A stretch of 64,000 nt of DNA, taken from NCBI GenBank assembly GCA_018902385.1, contig JABSSW010000001.1:186001-250000 (forward strand), read 5' to 3'. Positions 1 to 12,592 of this stretch are shown piece after piece (position 1 is the first letter of the stretch; every line of letters starts with the position of its first letter). This DNA is from Physcia stellaris (Eukaryota > Ascomycota > Lecanoromycetes > Caliciales > Physciaceae). A program made the translations under genes and the position numbers. The notes below the pieces were generated by a model, which saw only the letters and a program-made list of their open reading frames with translations, was not told the DNA's origin and did no database searches.

Positions 1-3000
1 CGATGACTACTGAGTATGACAAGCAATAAAGCAGCAGAATAAAGTATAACAATAGATCTGTTTGTTGTTAGCTGGGGAACTTTCGACGCGTGGGATATAC
101 ACACACAAGAAGGACGCCAGAATTTTTGTCCGAATCGCCCAGGGGATGTCCAGATCCGTGGTGAGGGTATTCAAGACAAGAAGCCAAGGACCCAAGAATA
201 ACACTAAGAAAGCCACTGTGAAAGCGCGGCAAGACCCTGTGTCCCTGGATACTCCTAGAAGATATGCTGATTATTCCAAATGTTATCGAACCAGGGATTG
301 CCAAAAGTGGCATGCCTAATCTTTGAAAAGGGCCGTGGTGCAAATCTCCAGAGTGCAGTCGAAAACGGTCAAAGATCATGCGGATGCAAGGTCAAGGCAG
401 GTTGAATTCCTTACGAAGACAAAGGAACCACGGGTAGGCCACTGTCATAAGACAAATTTCAAAGTACTCTTGATAGTACGAAGCGATGAGGGATCCAGAC
501 ATGGGTTAGGCTGACTAGCTTGGTTGTCGACTGTGGTCCAAACCCACAACAAGAAAGTAAATTTCGTCGCTCCAGGTTCACTATTGGAAGGATTTGAAGG
601 TAGCATCAGAGGCAATACCAAAGTCTAACAAGACAGTGGCACGCTTCATTTGAATGCATGTGCTTCAGTAAAAGGCCGCTGGCGCGGTCCAGTCCATTGC
701 TCTGCCCCAAAAACAGACTCCGCCCAGTGATGAGGTGCTCGCAGGATGAGTTCGATTCCAAGAGATGGCAGAGTAGTCCAGCTTTCATCGAGTTTACTCC
801 GGCGACCCGGGTGCCCAGCCAAGGCTCCCAGAGTGGGACCTGCTGTCCATTACAGTACTTACATTCAGCGCATGGAGCGCCAGTCCCTTGAAAGCGGTCC
901 ATTTCAAGAAGCCACGAAGCCGAGGGCACGGATATCCAGGGAAAAGAAAAGAAAGATCTAACCAAGAAAACGCATACAAAAGCGATCCAGGCAGAAAAGC
1001 AAACAAGACAACACCAGTGGCATGCTGAACAACAGAAAGGGTAATACCTCATAGTCATTTGAAGTCCAACGAGAGCGGACGCTCAATTGCGCTAGAGCTG
1101 TATGCGGCTGCAGTGACACGCTCTCTTGCTGTTCTTGATCCTTGGGTAGATGATCCTGGTAAACAGTGGAAAAACAAGCAGCAAAGCAATGGATCCAGTG
1201 GCAGGATTGCCAGATATATTATGAACCGAAGCGACAAGCAGGAAAGAGGTCGAGATCCGAGCACGATACAAACGATTGCAAAGTATAATGAGTTTGTTTG
1301 GGGAAAACCGAAGTGGGAGGGGGGAAGGAGGAAGACTTAAAGCAGATGGGGGACAGCACACGGGCGGGTCTCCCCTCGCCTGGAAAGGACCAAACAAGCA
1401 TGAGAGTTAGTGTCACCATTTCCCTTATCGCTGGTGTGATGACTTTTGCAGGAGACAGCAATAAAAGATGCGTGCAGCAACCGGGGTGCTTATTCGATCG
1501 TCAAGGGCCAGTCGCGAGAGGAAGAAGTGCAGCGGGCGTGAGCGTGCACATCGTCTTGTCTCCTTTAGGAGAAGATCGTCTGACGTGTCAATCCCGCCCA
1601 GGAGTCGTTTAGCGAACTTCGACCATCCAGGGCGTCAAAAGTTGGACAGCTTCAGACAAACACCCTCTCCGAAGCAGTCATGCGTTGACAGTGGTTGGCA
1701 GTGACTTGTCCCATCGGGTTAACCCATCATGCATTCCGTGCCGTCGTCCACATCTATCACTCGGATCCTGTGTGCTCCCCGCTGCCATCCCACGCACCCT
1801 TCCGTGAGCTGGCCTTTGCCTTTTCGAGCTGCATGCCAGACTCTCACAGGCTGTGCTTGGTTCTCGCGAGCAATTCTGACTGCCGCCGAAGCTCACAATA
1901 GAAGGGATCGTCAGGGCAAAATACTGAGATCTGGGGCATCCTACCCAGCACCGTGGACGACGAGCTCGAAAGTACAATGATGACACCGGTGGATCTGAAA
2001 CTGATATTATTCTCCGAAGCGGGAAGGATACGATCCAGTGAGAACGGGGCTCCAGAGTCAATGCTCTCACGACTCCTCCCCCCACGACTTGACAGCTCTA
2101 TTATGCCAACTGGCCGAAGCTACACCACACACGAGTACTTTCGCGTCGTCCAACTTTGTATGAGTTTCATTTAGATTGGTGATTCGGCCGCAGTATGCAT
2201 TGACAGTGCATCTGCTGGCCATAAGCTTGCTGTCGCAACCTTCTCTCATTCGAGAGCAGCTTCAATAAAGCTTCAGCTACTGCAAGTTCTATCTTCCAGC
2301 ACCATGTGTAGAGAATACGAACCCCGCGTTTTCGTGCTTTATCCTGCACGCGTGTTGCTCTTCTCCGCAGCACTGGAAGAAGGTGTCTGGCAATTTTCGC
2401 TATTGGCTGGAACTTCCGGGAATCGTGACCACCCCACGCTCCATTACCTTCATCGAGATGGACAGCATAATCAAGGCTATCATTCGATACCAATGAAGAT
2501 ACGATGGATGTACTGTGGTATCCAGTTAAGGACTAGGGATAAGACCCACGGAAAGTCATCAACGCTCATCACCGTACTGATGGTGTCCTCAATCGCTTTC
2601 TCCAAGCAAGTAGAACAGTCTCCAAGGACAAGCGCAAGATCAACAATGTACAATATTAAGCATATAATTGCAATTCTGGATATTTTCTCTAAACACGTAG
2701 GAGCTGATATTCAATCAATCCACAAACCTTATTGCGAATAGAGCGGCGGTTCCCGGCACGTTATCCCTGCTCGATTGATGCCAGAGTCAGTAGAAGTTTT
2801 TGAAGGTTTTAAACAAACGAAGACATCAGTCCATGATTAAACCAGATTCTCAGATAGGAGCGAAAGATGATTACAATTTGTTCGTTCATCCAGCCCGTGG
2901 GCCATCAGTTGAACTATGCTTTTGGTTGGATCATCAGGGAATCTGCAGCGGCGGAGGTCAGAATTTGGGGTGAAAAGGAATCGGCTGACCTGTGTCACCA

Positions 3001-3998
3001 CTCTTCTAAATCGTGTCGAGCGGTTGCAGACGTAATCCAGGAAGCTGTTGGGAAATTATATCTCGACTATCGCCCATCCTTCCATTAGTGTGGTAAGACG
3101 AATACTGGTCAGCTGTCTCGGTCGGAGTATATCTCTGGAGTGAACGGCTGATTGCAGTCCATAGCCTCAAAGCTCCCGTTAGGATGCAGTGTAACGGCTG
3201 AAGGTCGTGTTCCCTGGCTCCCTCGCTGGTAAACTTTTCCAAGCTGTCAAAAGCGCAGCTTGCAGAACTTGGAAAGAGATCTCTGATCCAGCAGCGTGGT
3301 CGGAAAATGGATCATAATGCCTGGGACGATTCCCAAAGAAGTAATGATGAGTAAGGGTGGTGTTGAAAGTCCTTTTGGACGTTTGGTGTAATTATTCAGC
3401 TTGCCAAGTGTGATACTTATCGTAGCATTACTTCACTTATGGCAGCTTGACATCAATACATTTCCGCATACGATCGAGCCTGCTTCTTTAGAGCCGTTGG
3501 TGTGGTGGAATAACCTTACCGAAGTACAAGTAATGAAATCAAGTTGGAGAGGGTGTAGTCGCACATAGGTGAATCCATTGTCGCATCACCATGATGAATC
3601 CCAAAAACAATTAACAGTTGAAAGGCGTTACGTACTTCCTGAATCCTGATGCAGACCCAGCGCTATGGTCATTGACGGCAATGTGAACTCTATCGGTAGT
3701 CTGTCAAGACAATAGCTGAAGGACAAATAATGATGACTGTGGCTTTTTTCTTGCCTCAAAATCTGGTAAAAAATTTACGCTTCGGGGTTTCAGCCCTAGA
3801 ACCATCGGGTCATCCCGTGACTTTACCGATTCAGGCTCTACAGCGACGATCCCATCCACCTCCTGTTCTGTGACGTACCTGGCTCCAGGTACCATCGCAA
3901 GGAGAATACCTCGTACCTCCTTGGCGACTGCAAGTCATCGCGCATCTCCATCCTGTTCCAGCAGGCAATCCGATGAATCGATACTGTCGGCTAAAGCC
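1..3998. other. No supported gene
   Basis: Only short overlapping ORFs (up to about 150 codons) on both strands. None has a recognisable domain, consistent coding character or splice-linked partner. I saw no tRNA or repeat structure. The right part presumably contains the promoter of the SNARE gene that starts at 3999. Confidence 0.5.
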
Positions 3999-4922
3999 AT
4001 GTCGCCAGCAGAATTCGATCCCCAGTCCCCAGAAATCACAGCCATAGATCTTGCCAGAGCACTCGACCGTCTGGAGCGCAAGATCCTATCAACGCCCCCG
4101 AGCCACGGCTTCTGTACTCTAGCTATGAGCGTACCAAGACTGCTGCTGTGAGATCTGCCCTTCCTCTACTCCAGCTTTTTATCTGCCTTCGCCCTGGGTA
4201 GTGACTCAACTCTCTGAACCCAGAACCTCGAATACGCACGCACCCTCCTCCTCCGTCTCGAACACACCTCCTCGCGCCTAAAAATCCAATCCCGCCGACA
4301 AGCCGCCCAGTCAACCCTGCTCACCCAACGCGCCCTCCTCAAACGCCTCACCGACCGCCTCCATGAAATCGACCAGCTAGACGAATCCTGGCCCTCCGAT
4401 GCCTCCCAAGAAGAAGACCTCCTCAGCGACGATGAGCCCACCTCATCACCAGCGCTCAACGAGCCAAACCCCGACCCTGCCGTATCCAATATAGAAGCCA
4501 GCCAAAGCGGCCTCCGTAACCGCTTCCGCCCGCCATCGCCCATCAAAATGGACAGCACAACGCCTTTCCCCACTTCCCCTTCTTCCCCGGACCAAAGCTC
4601 CACGACGCACCTCCTCGAAGCAGCAGACAGCACCCAAGCAGACCTGACCAGCGCTCTCACATCCATGGCATCGCAGCTGAAAGCTAACTCACTTCGCTTC
4701 TCCCAGAGCCTCGAGGCTGATAAAGCGGCTATGGAGCAAGCGAGCGAAAGCCTCGATAAGAATGCAGAGGGCATGTCCACGGCCGGGAAACGGATGGGGT
4801 TGTTGAGGCGGATGAATGAGGGGCAGGGGTGGTGGGGACGGATGATGCTATATGCGTGGATTGGGGGGCTTTGGGTGCTGGCGACGGGGTTGGTATTTGT
4901 CGGCCCGAAGTTTAGATTTTAG
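3999..4922 (+). CDS. Use1-type SNARE of the ER (Sec20/Use1 family), 276 aa
   Basis: Two exons, 3999-4130 and 4224-4922. The 93-nt GT-AG intron has an acceptor CCCAG and a branch-like GTGACTCAAC, and the join is in phase. The N-terminal half is helical and charged, including a segment starting NLEYARTLLLRLEH. A SNARE-like helix follows (LLEAADSTQADLTSALTSM and onward). The protein ends in a single hydrophobic segment of about 20 residues (LYAWIGGLWVLATGLVFVG) with a very short tail, so it is tail-anchored. This layout and length fit the Use1 family, which acts in Golgi-to-ER retrograde fusion with Sec20, Ufe1 and Sec22. The start is the Met at 3999; an upstream in-frame ATG at 3870 would add 43 residues that lack the family pattern. 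Assignment is by pattern and domain order, not alignment. Confidence 0.8.
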
Positions 4923-7206
4923 ATTTGGATGAAGGGAGTTGCAAGGCTAGAGGAGAAAGAAAGGAGGTACGTTGGTAGCTATGAATGCGATTACACTAAT
5001 ATTGGGTGGTTATGCTTGTCGATACGTTGCAGCTACCATACTTCCAGAATTAATATCCAGCCTTTCATTCTATGCCTTCCGGCCCAGGTCTGTGGTTGGT
5101 CAGACCTTGATATTCACTACTATTGACTATTGATATCGCTGTATCTTATCCCATCCATATATCAACTCAGTAATTTACCCAAGCCCTCCAACTCATATCC
5201 AATGCTCCACCAAACCCCTCTCACCCTCACCCTCACCCCTACCATCATCCAATTCCACATTTCCTACGAAAAACCCTCATAACCCAGCCCCTATCAGATG
5301 GTCAAAATGTATAGAAAAAGCACAATATCCGATCCTACCAACCAGAAGCCTCGTTTTTTGAAATATCATCTCTTTGCTTCTCTCTCTCTCTCTTGTGGAA
5401 CTATGGAGATATCGGAGTCAGTGCTGCCTCCTCTAAGCCGTGTGTCTGGGGATGTGCAACATGTCTTCTGGAGCCCACCCAAATGTTTCCTTTGCCTTAA
5501 GAACATGACTCGAACCTCATTTGACTTCACGAAAAGCGAGGAAAAGGCTCTGAAAGTGACGTACAAGTCTCATGTCCAATCTTCATCCCCACCCTAATCT
5601 TCAGCCTAATCTCCATCCTCACCATACCCTCTCAACCATCCATCCATCAACCTACCTAAAACCGTCGACAAAAGAAAAACTAAGGAAACCCCGAGATCCC
5701 TTCTCTAGATCTTCAACGATCTTCAAACCATCGATACAGTTACAACCTGAATAATAGATGATGAGAACACCCCCCTCCCTTTCAAAAAAAAAAAAAAAAA
5801 AAGAAGAACAAAAAGGAGAAGAACAAAAAAAAACAATAAAAAAAAACAAGAGAAGAAAAGCAGATTGCTATTCTCATTCCCTATCCCTCGTTTCTCGTTG
5901 CCTCGGACAGAATCTCCATTTCAATCTCCAATTTTCCCTACAAATATCAAACCCAATCCCAATCTCCCCCTCCCCTCCCTCTCCTCTCCCCTCCCCTCTC
6001 CCCCTCCCCTCCTCTCCCCCTCATCCTCATCACCATCCATCCCTCTCCTCAATCCAATCCAATCCAATCCCAAACTGAATCCCCCAACCCCCACCCCCAC
6101 TCTCAAACCCTACCCAAAACCATGAAAAGAGCAGCTCGGAAATCCTCGAATCCATCTGAAATCCATGTATTCCCCTACCTCCAAAGCGCAAGAAAGAAAA
6201 AACCCAAACATCATCAAAAGCAGGTAAAAAACCCCCTTCGAAAGTGGGACATGCAGATGACAAGCCGCAAACCCCCTGAAAAAAAAATCTTTAAACGGAT
6301 GGGAATGGGAATGGGAATGGGAATGGACGTACTTAGATTCAATTTCAATGGGCCCTGGGAGAGCTTTAAGAGAGGGAGGGAAACGAGGAGTCATCGAGAG
6401 ATTGTTCTACCTTCGCGCCTGCATCACGTTTTTCACGGGTTGGACGGGGGGGCGGGGCCTTTACTGTTATCACTGAACCTCACCTATACCACTGACCTGT
6501 AGGTATTGGTGAAGAATAATCATCAATCTTGCACGCAAAGAGCGCATCAAAAGTAAACGAAGAAGAACCTCAAACTTTTCCACAACGGTGGGGGGGAGGG
6601 GCTCTAGGGCTATCTAGCATTTCTTTGCATCTTCGCTACAAAAGACAGGAAGAACAGGGACGCCATGGTTAAGAAGTTACATTCCGCTCTGCTGGCTCGG
6701 CATTTCTCGCTCTTCTGCACTCGTATCTCCTTCGCCCGTCACTTCTCCTTACAGCTCTGCCATTGCCCCAGCTTGCGAAAAGCCCCCTATGAAGAGGAAA
6801 TCAAAGCGCTTTCTCGAAAAAAGGTGGTATCATATTAAGACTCTCTCACAGCAGGACCACACCACCCGTACAAAGGAGAGAAGACAGGGAGGAAACATCA
6901 AGGGAGCCTTTTATGCCAGCGCCTCGCAGCCACCGAATCATACATGCAGGAAGGACTCGCTAGCTAGTGAGGCCAAGGGAAAGGCGAAAAGATGGGGATA
7001 GGGGGAAGATGGCCGCCATACCGATTTCCTGGGCGACAGACTCGAAGACAAAAGCAAGCTTATCCATCCCGCTCAGGTATATTGCTCTATTCAAGGTCGA
7101 TCAACGCCTAGCAAGGGAGCCCGTAAGAAGGTTGGCTGTCAGCGAAAAAAGGCAATGGAAGTAGCCTTTTGCCGTGATCCTAGATAGACAAGGTTCGGAT
7201 AGGAGG
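4923..7206. other. Intergenic, low complexity
   Basis: Contains a CT microsatellite near 5385, an A-run of about 19 near 5787, a C/T-rich tract at 5940-6110 and four GGGAAT repeats near 6302. Several ORFs of 60-126 codons here are compositional artefacts of these tracts. The right end is the 3' flank of the G-alpha gene. Confidence 0.5.
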
Positions 7207-8581
7207 TTATAGCAGACCGCAATCTCGGAGGTTTTCTTGGATTATAATATCTGAATCCAGTCAGCAAGCATCACATCAACGAGGAGTGTAAGACGAACCG
7301 TTGACGGCGGCCATTACGAATCGGATCTGCGTTGTGTCGGTGGCACAGGTAAAATGTGTATAGATTTGCTTGGTCTCGTGCTGGTTCAATGACACAAATC
7401 GGTTCAGGATATAGTCGCATGCCGCAGCGTAATCGGGTCCACCTTTTTCAACATTAGATTTCTGATGATCCCGTCCGTTGGTTCCGTTTTGATTTAGCTT
7501 GCCTTCATAGTCCGGGAAGTAGTTCTTCATCGGGCTGACCGGTAACTTCTCCTTGAACCTGTCGATCTTGTTCAAGAACAGGATGATCGAGGTCTTCACA
7601 AACCACCGCGAGTTGCAGATCGAGTCGAATAGGGTCAAGGCCTCCTGCATCCGGTTGACGGTCTCGTCCTCGAAGAGAAGTTGGTCGTACTCGGAAATGG
7701 CAACAAGGAAGAGTATTGTTGTGACATTCTCAAAGCAGTGGATCCACTTCTTCCGCTCGGATCGTTGACCACCAACATCGAACATCCGATAGGTGAGCTC
7801 CCCAATAATAAAAGTTGTTTCCGTAATGCCGGTTGTCTTGACTCGTGATCGAAGGACGTCTTGGTCGTTGGGCAGATAGTCTGGTTGCGCTATTCTGCCG
7901 ATGGAGTCGAAGTAGCTGAGCCACGGTAAGCTATGTGATCACTTCCTACCCAATACGCTTTTGTCATAGCCATGATGTACAATGACCTTTTCCATGTTCG
8001 CATTATACCAGTAGCACTCCGTGAAAACCTGCTAAGAAAATTTAGGGTGAATAGCAAAATAGGTGACTCACTATCGGGCGGAGTCGTTAAGTTGATATTC
8101 CCTTGATCTTTTAAAACACTCCTGTACACCTGCATCTTTCCATAGATTGTCTATCGCACTTCCAACCTCTGGCGGTAAGCTTTCACCTTCAATCTGAGCG
8201 GGCTGCATGAATATTGTTTGGACATGGTACTCTGTCCGTTGATCGTCGAGAGGGAGTTCTAGTGATTCCATAGCCTCGAGAATGACGCGCATAGATTGTA
8301 CGGTGTTGCTGTAGATGATCTCTTTGAATGATTCCCGTTCCTCGGGCGAGTAGCTTCCTTCGTGGATGAGCTTCATCTGTTTCAGGATCGTTGACTTTCC
8401 AGACTCGCCAGCACCTATTCCGTTATCAGGACTTGCATCGTGGTAGCAGGCTATGGTGCCTACCGAGCAGGAGCATCTTGATCTCATTGCGCTGAGACAG
8501 CTTGTCACGCTTCAGTTGATTTTCTATCTCCTCATTCCGTTGCTTCCCCTCCTTTTCCTCTGTACTCATCCCGCAACCCAT
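7207..8581 (-). CDS. Heterotrimeric G-protein alpha subunit, fungal group I (GNA1/FadA-like), 353 aa
   Basis: Five exons read on the minus strand: 8464-8581, 8072-8414, 7503-7915, 7299-7442 and 7207-7250. They total 1062 nt, giving 353 residues, the usual family length. The N-terminus [13 protein letters not shown] has the Gly-2 myristoylation and Cys-3 palmitoylation sites. Visible GTPase motifs are the P-loop GAGESGKST, switch [14 protein letters not shown] and TCATDT. The third intron (7443-7502) is a GC-AG intron of 60 nt that is in frame and stop-free. Splicing it restores the conserved join [15 protein letters not shown]. The C-terminus reads ENLRDCGLL; the Cys at position -4 is kept, but group I fungal proteins usually end RLCGLI. 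The product transduces GPCR signals to growth, sporulation and secondary metabolism through cAMP/PKA in related fungi. Confidence 0.95.
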
Positions 8582-10169
8582 CTCGACGGTGTTTAGATTG
8601 TGCTGCTTTTTAATGTGTACTGGGCTACCCGGGTGGTTTTGGTTTCTGTATAAATAGAAGGCGGTCAGCCAAACGTCCACAAACGGCGCTGGCAAGTGAG
8701 GTGGACAGTGACGACAGCAATGATAGATCAAACTGGCTGTCGTTGGCTTGCCCGTCACCACATCCCGAATGTTGCACGGGCACCGTATGCAAGGCTTGAT
8801 TTCAAGGTGTGACGTGCATTTCGCAGAGCCGCAATATACAGCGCAAAAGGTGCCTTACCAAGTAGAGTTCCCTCAGAGTCTAGAGCTTGTACCCAGCACC
8901 TGACCGATGTTGGCTTGTCTGTGTTGATCAACACGAGGGTGTAGGGAGGAAGTTGCGGTGCGGAAAGGCTGGTGCTAGTGTAAGCAGGCGGACCAAAGAT
9001 CCAGGTTCCTGCAGTGACAAGAGGTAAGCGACAGGTAAAGAAGCGACTGGAAAGTGGCGCGCGACAGTGCAGGCCATGACTTACTTGTGCGTGAACACAA
9101 CAAGTAACGAACGACAAGGAAGAGTTGAAGGATGCAGCAATCGCGGTGAAGCGGTAGCAAAGAAAATTGGTATGGCGAAGAGGGGACAAACGCACTAAAC
9201 CAAGCCGATCTGGCCCTTGAATCTTTGCCCTTTCCCGGGTTCAGGAGACGAGCGAGTCTCTTTGATGTGCGGTCGGTGGGATGATGGATTTGGAAACAGC
9301 GATCGTCGCTGGAATCGGTCTAAATAGCACTTGACCTGTTCGGACAATTCATCACGGACGTGACAGGCTAAGCAAGCGATGATCCTATCCTGATGTTTCA
9401 GGTCTTGATGCGTCCGTCACGGTCACGGGTGATGAAAGAGAGTTGGAGGTTGATGAAGCGACGACGATGGCAGTTAGAAGAATCCACCCGGTAACCGGAC
9501 AAACCCAGTAACCGGACAGCCTAGGGTTGACAGATGCTTTTCTAGGGTTAGGGTGAGAAGTTACGTGGTCAACCCTAGGTTGTCCGGTTACTGGGTTTGT
9601 CCGGTTACCGGGTGGATCCTTCTATGATGAGGATCAGAGGCGTCAAGTCTAGAGGCCTCTCGCCTTCTTCGCAGCCAAATTACGATAATGATTCGGGGGC
9701 CACACCACCACCCTCACTAGGCCTGACCTCACCTTTCTGGCCTGAATAATTACGGGAAGTTTTGCGCGGCGCAGTATCCAATCACGTTGAAGACTCGTGA
9801 CCAGATCTGATCATCTTCATGAACCTCTTCTGTGTTCTCTACGGTGACCTACAATCATGCTTCACTAGCCTGAGGGATAGGGAAGGACAACGTGCAGCAA
9901 AGGTACAGTATGATGCAAAGGTTAAATGGGACCAGATCACGTTGATGGGGGAGTAGTAGTGAGATTAATATTAGAAATAAGAGTGAGGGAACTCGAACTC
10001 CATCTCGGTTCGCTTACGGTGCCTGGACGCTTGTGCCCGCTAGGACTAGCGTCAATTGGACAGCCGGCATCTTGATCATCTCCCGCTTCCCCGCCAATCA
10101 CAAGCCAGTCGCGTCAAGTTTTGGATAACTTCAACATCCACCGACAACCATCCAGTACGAAACGGCATC
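8582..10169. promoter_or_regulatory. Divergent intergenic region of G-alpha and the Smr gene
   Basis: About 1.6 kb between two divergently transcribed genes. It holds the 5' flanks of both and a hairpin-forming inverted-repeat element at 9477-9622, listed separately. A 146-codon ORF at 8755-9195 has no recognisable content. I could not assign a TATA box or specific operator. Confidence 0.5.
9477..9622. mobile_element. MITE-like inverted repeat, 146 bp, TA-flanked
   Basis: Two arms of 55 bp (9477-9531 and 9568-9622) are inverted copies with two mismatches, around a 36-bp loop. The outer ends are GAAGAATCC and GGATCCTTC, and both sides are flanked by TA (9475-9476 and 9623-9624), as in Tc1/mariner-type MITEs. 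Each arm also contains an internal direct repeat built on GTAACCGGACA. The element carries no ORF. The transcript would fold into a near-perfect hairpin. Confidence 0.75.
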
Positions 10170-11141
10170 ATGTCCTATGCTGCGACCACACAGCTAGGAG
10201 GCCATGGTAAGCTGCTTGAACTCGTTATCAATGCCGCTTGCTGAGCTTCACCGCGACAGCCTTCAATCACAATCAAAGCAGCAGTGCCGAGACCGAGTAT
10301 GACCGACTGAGGTCGCTCGCCAGACAGGAACAGGGCAAACGATCATCATGCATGGACAAAGTATCTATTTCTGTCCCAAGAGGGTGTGCCGTGTTGACTG
10401 ATCTAATAGGCGCACAGTGCGTATGAGCGCGGCGATGGCGCAAGCGCCCACGAACTCTCAGAGGAGGGTAAAAGACATGGCGCCATGATGGACCAATACA
10501 ACAAGCAAGCTTCCGACTTCATCTTCAGGGAGAACAATGCCGTGGGTAGGGTCGATGGAGATACCATTGATCTGCACGGACAGTTTGTCGAAGAAGCAGA
10601 GGACATACTGGAGCAGCGCATCAAGTATGCACAGTCTACCGGCCAGACTCACTTACACGTGTACGTTGCTCACGATACCGATCTTCTACGACGGTCCAGA
10701 CCTTGACAGATCTACAGCATCGTCGGCAAAGGCAACCATTCCCCCCATCACATCCAAAAGATTAAGCCCAGAGTGGAGCAAGTATGTCAAGAACTCGGCC
10801 TGCAATACTCTACAGAAGCAAACGCAGGTAGAATGTACATCAACCTCCAGGGTGGATCTGCGCAAATGCCCCAGCAATTCACCCAAGGTAATTACGGATA
10901 CCATCAAAGCTATGGGAATCAGTACAGCGGTCAGCAACATCAAGGCCAGCAACATCCGCACAATAATTATCAGCAAAACGCGCATCAGCAAGGCGGCTAC
11001 CAAGGCCAACAGCAACCACACTATCAACAGGGAAATCATGAACAGAACAATCAACAAAACGAAGAGATCGAAAAGGCCGTGAAGAAATATTTACCCAAAG
11101 TGTTAAGGCAAATCAAAAGGAGCTGCTGTACGGTCATGTAG
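10170..11141 (+). CDS. DUF1771-Smr domain protein with C-terminal CAAX box, 270 aa
   Basis: Four exons: 10170-10206, 10260-10360, 10410-10660 and 10718-11141. All GT-AG junctions are in phase. Residues about 25-90 are the DUF1771 helical extension (EYDRLRSLARQEQGKR, then HSAYERGDGASAHELS). Residues about 95-172 are the Smr domain, with DLHG near 100 and the GKGNHS loop near 133. Smr domains are nucleic-acid-binding or nuclease folds. A Gln/His/Gly/Tyr-rich linker follows (about 180-240), then a basic amphipathic segment. The protein ends SCCTVM, a CAAX-type prenylation signal with an adjacent Cys that could be palmitoylated. This predicts membrane attachment. The nuclease or RNA-binding role is from the family; the lipid anchor is inferred. 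Confidence 0.85.
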
Positions 11142-12592
11142 CGTCCGCATGCTGCGTACTGGATACGATATTGGAAATTTTGGTTTATTGATACCCCACA
11201 AGGGAAACCTTCGCATATAGATTGTTGTAATAGCCGGCGAACGCTACGCACAGGATTTTATAAACATATGAGCAGTCAAATCGCTCACCATATTTGGTAA
11301 AGTCGCAGCGTTGGACGCTCAATCTCAAAACCGAGTCGCTTTCGCCGCAGATGTGCAAGGCCAGAGGTCTCCTTTTCGAGCTTGAGTCTCGGTTCCGAAC
11401 ACTCCTGACCGCTGGTGCACGATAAGTCTTATAGATCTTCTGAGCTGCTGATTTGAATCTAGTATACGTCAAATGCGTAGTCTTTTCGACATCAAGAGTT
11501 TGTCGGTGCTCTCACGTCAAGTCTCTTTTCGGTCTCTCCATCACTCGCCCCGAACAAAAGTGAATGCCAATTTCTTCCCGATGTGACTGCTCACACCGTC
11601 ATATAAATACAATGAAAAGAGAATGAACCAATGATAGCGCAAGTCGGCAAAATCATCAAATCCAAAGGTATACTTGAATTAATCTACGAATTTATTATGC
11701 TCCGGATACCAAGGATGAGTTATTCGATTCTAATCACTAGTCCATGCCTTTCATCGGCCCTCTGCTTTATCCGGGGCGACTCGAACGCATCTTGCTGTAA
11801 TCGGGCATTTCTTATCCACCTTCTTCTTCCACAAATTCAATAATTCCTCAAGTATCAGATAAATGGCAACAAAACTGACTATCCTCTCATTCCTGATTCC
11901 CCCTTCTTCTTCCAAACCCGACATCCGGGCCTTCAATCCACTCCCCCAATCCCCCCCTCGGAAGCAGCAAAAACACGTAAGGTATTCGAAATACATTCCT
12001 AATGCATTTTGCTTCTAGATCCGACGATATTGCATCTGAAACCTCAATAGAGTTAGTGTAGCATTGGCAACTACCTTACTACTACATACTCAGAGGAACG
12101 GTATCGCCACAACAAGCGCCCTCACTCTTACTACACATCATTACTTTCGAAACAAGTCCTTGAAGCTGGCATACAGATCTTCGAATCTACTTTTATGGAA
12201 CACCCTGGGAAGGTGGAATTGAAAATTGGGACCGGTAACACGCAAAACCATAATATATTCCTAATCCATTACTATGCTCGATTCCCAACGAATTTACGGT
12301 GGAAAACCTTAGTTGGGTTTAGTGCGGCTTTGAAAATTGCGAATCATCTTGCATTTCTCAACGAAGAGGGTCTATACAAAGCTACAGATTTCAGTATCGC
12401 TTTCAACCAACAGAACATGCTAGCTAGTGTATTCCAGTTCCCAGACTTGATGCTAAACAAACAGCAGATCCATCAAACACCCAAACCCTGATCAGAAGCC
12501 AAGAAATGAGCGAGTGGAGATAAATAGCATGCGAACCCTTCTCCGTCCTCTTCCTCTCACCCCCTCTCTCCCATTCCCCTCCCTTCCCTCTA
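11142..12592. other. Intergenic, nothing recognised
   Basis: About 1.45 kb with ORFs up to 98 codons and no domain or splice-linked structure. It lies between the ends of two convergent genes, so it should contain both 3' UTRs. Confidence 0.5.

Noticed and set aside
1-1060. A 150-codon Cys-rich ORF at 606-1058 as a secreted protein
   Set aside because: No signal peptide layout or repeated Cys spacing beyond chance, and several overlapping frames of similar length exist.
5380-5540. A possible tRNA-like B-box near 5510
   Set aside because: No matching A-box, acceptor stem or cloverleaf could be drawn.
5758-6502. Overlapping ORFs in several frames (up to 126 codons)
   Set aside because: They follow A-runs and C/T-rich tracts with no domain, so they are compositional artefacts.
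7208-7298. An alternative G-alpha ending VNGSSYTPR
   Set aside because: This is the intron after VMAAVN read through. A short last exon with the family tail follows at 7207-7250.
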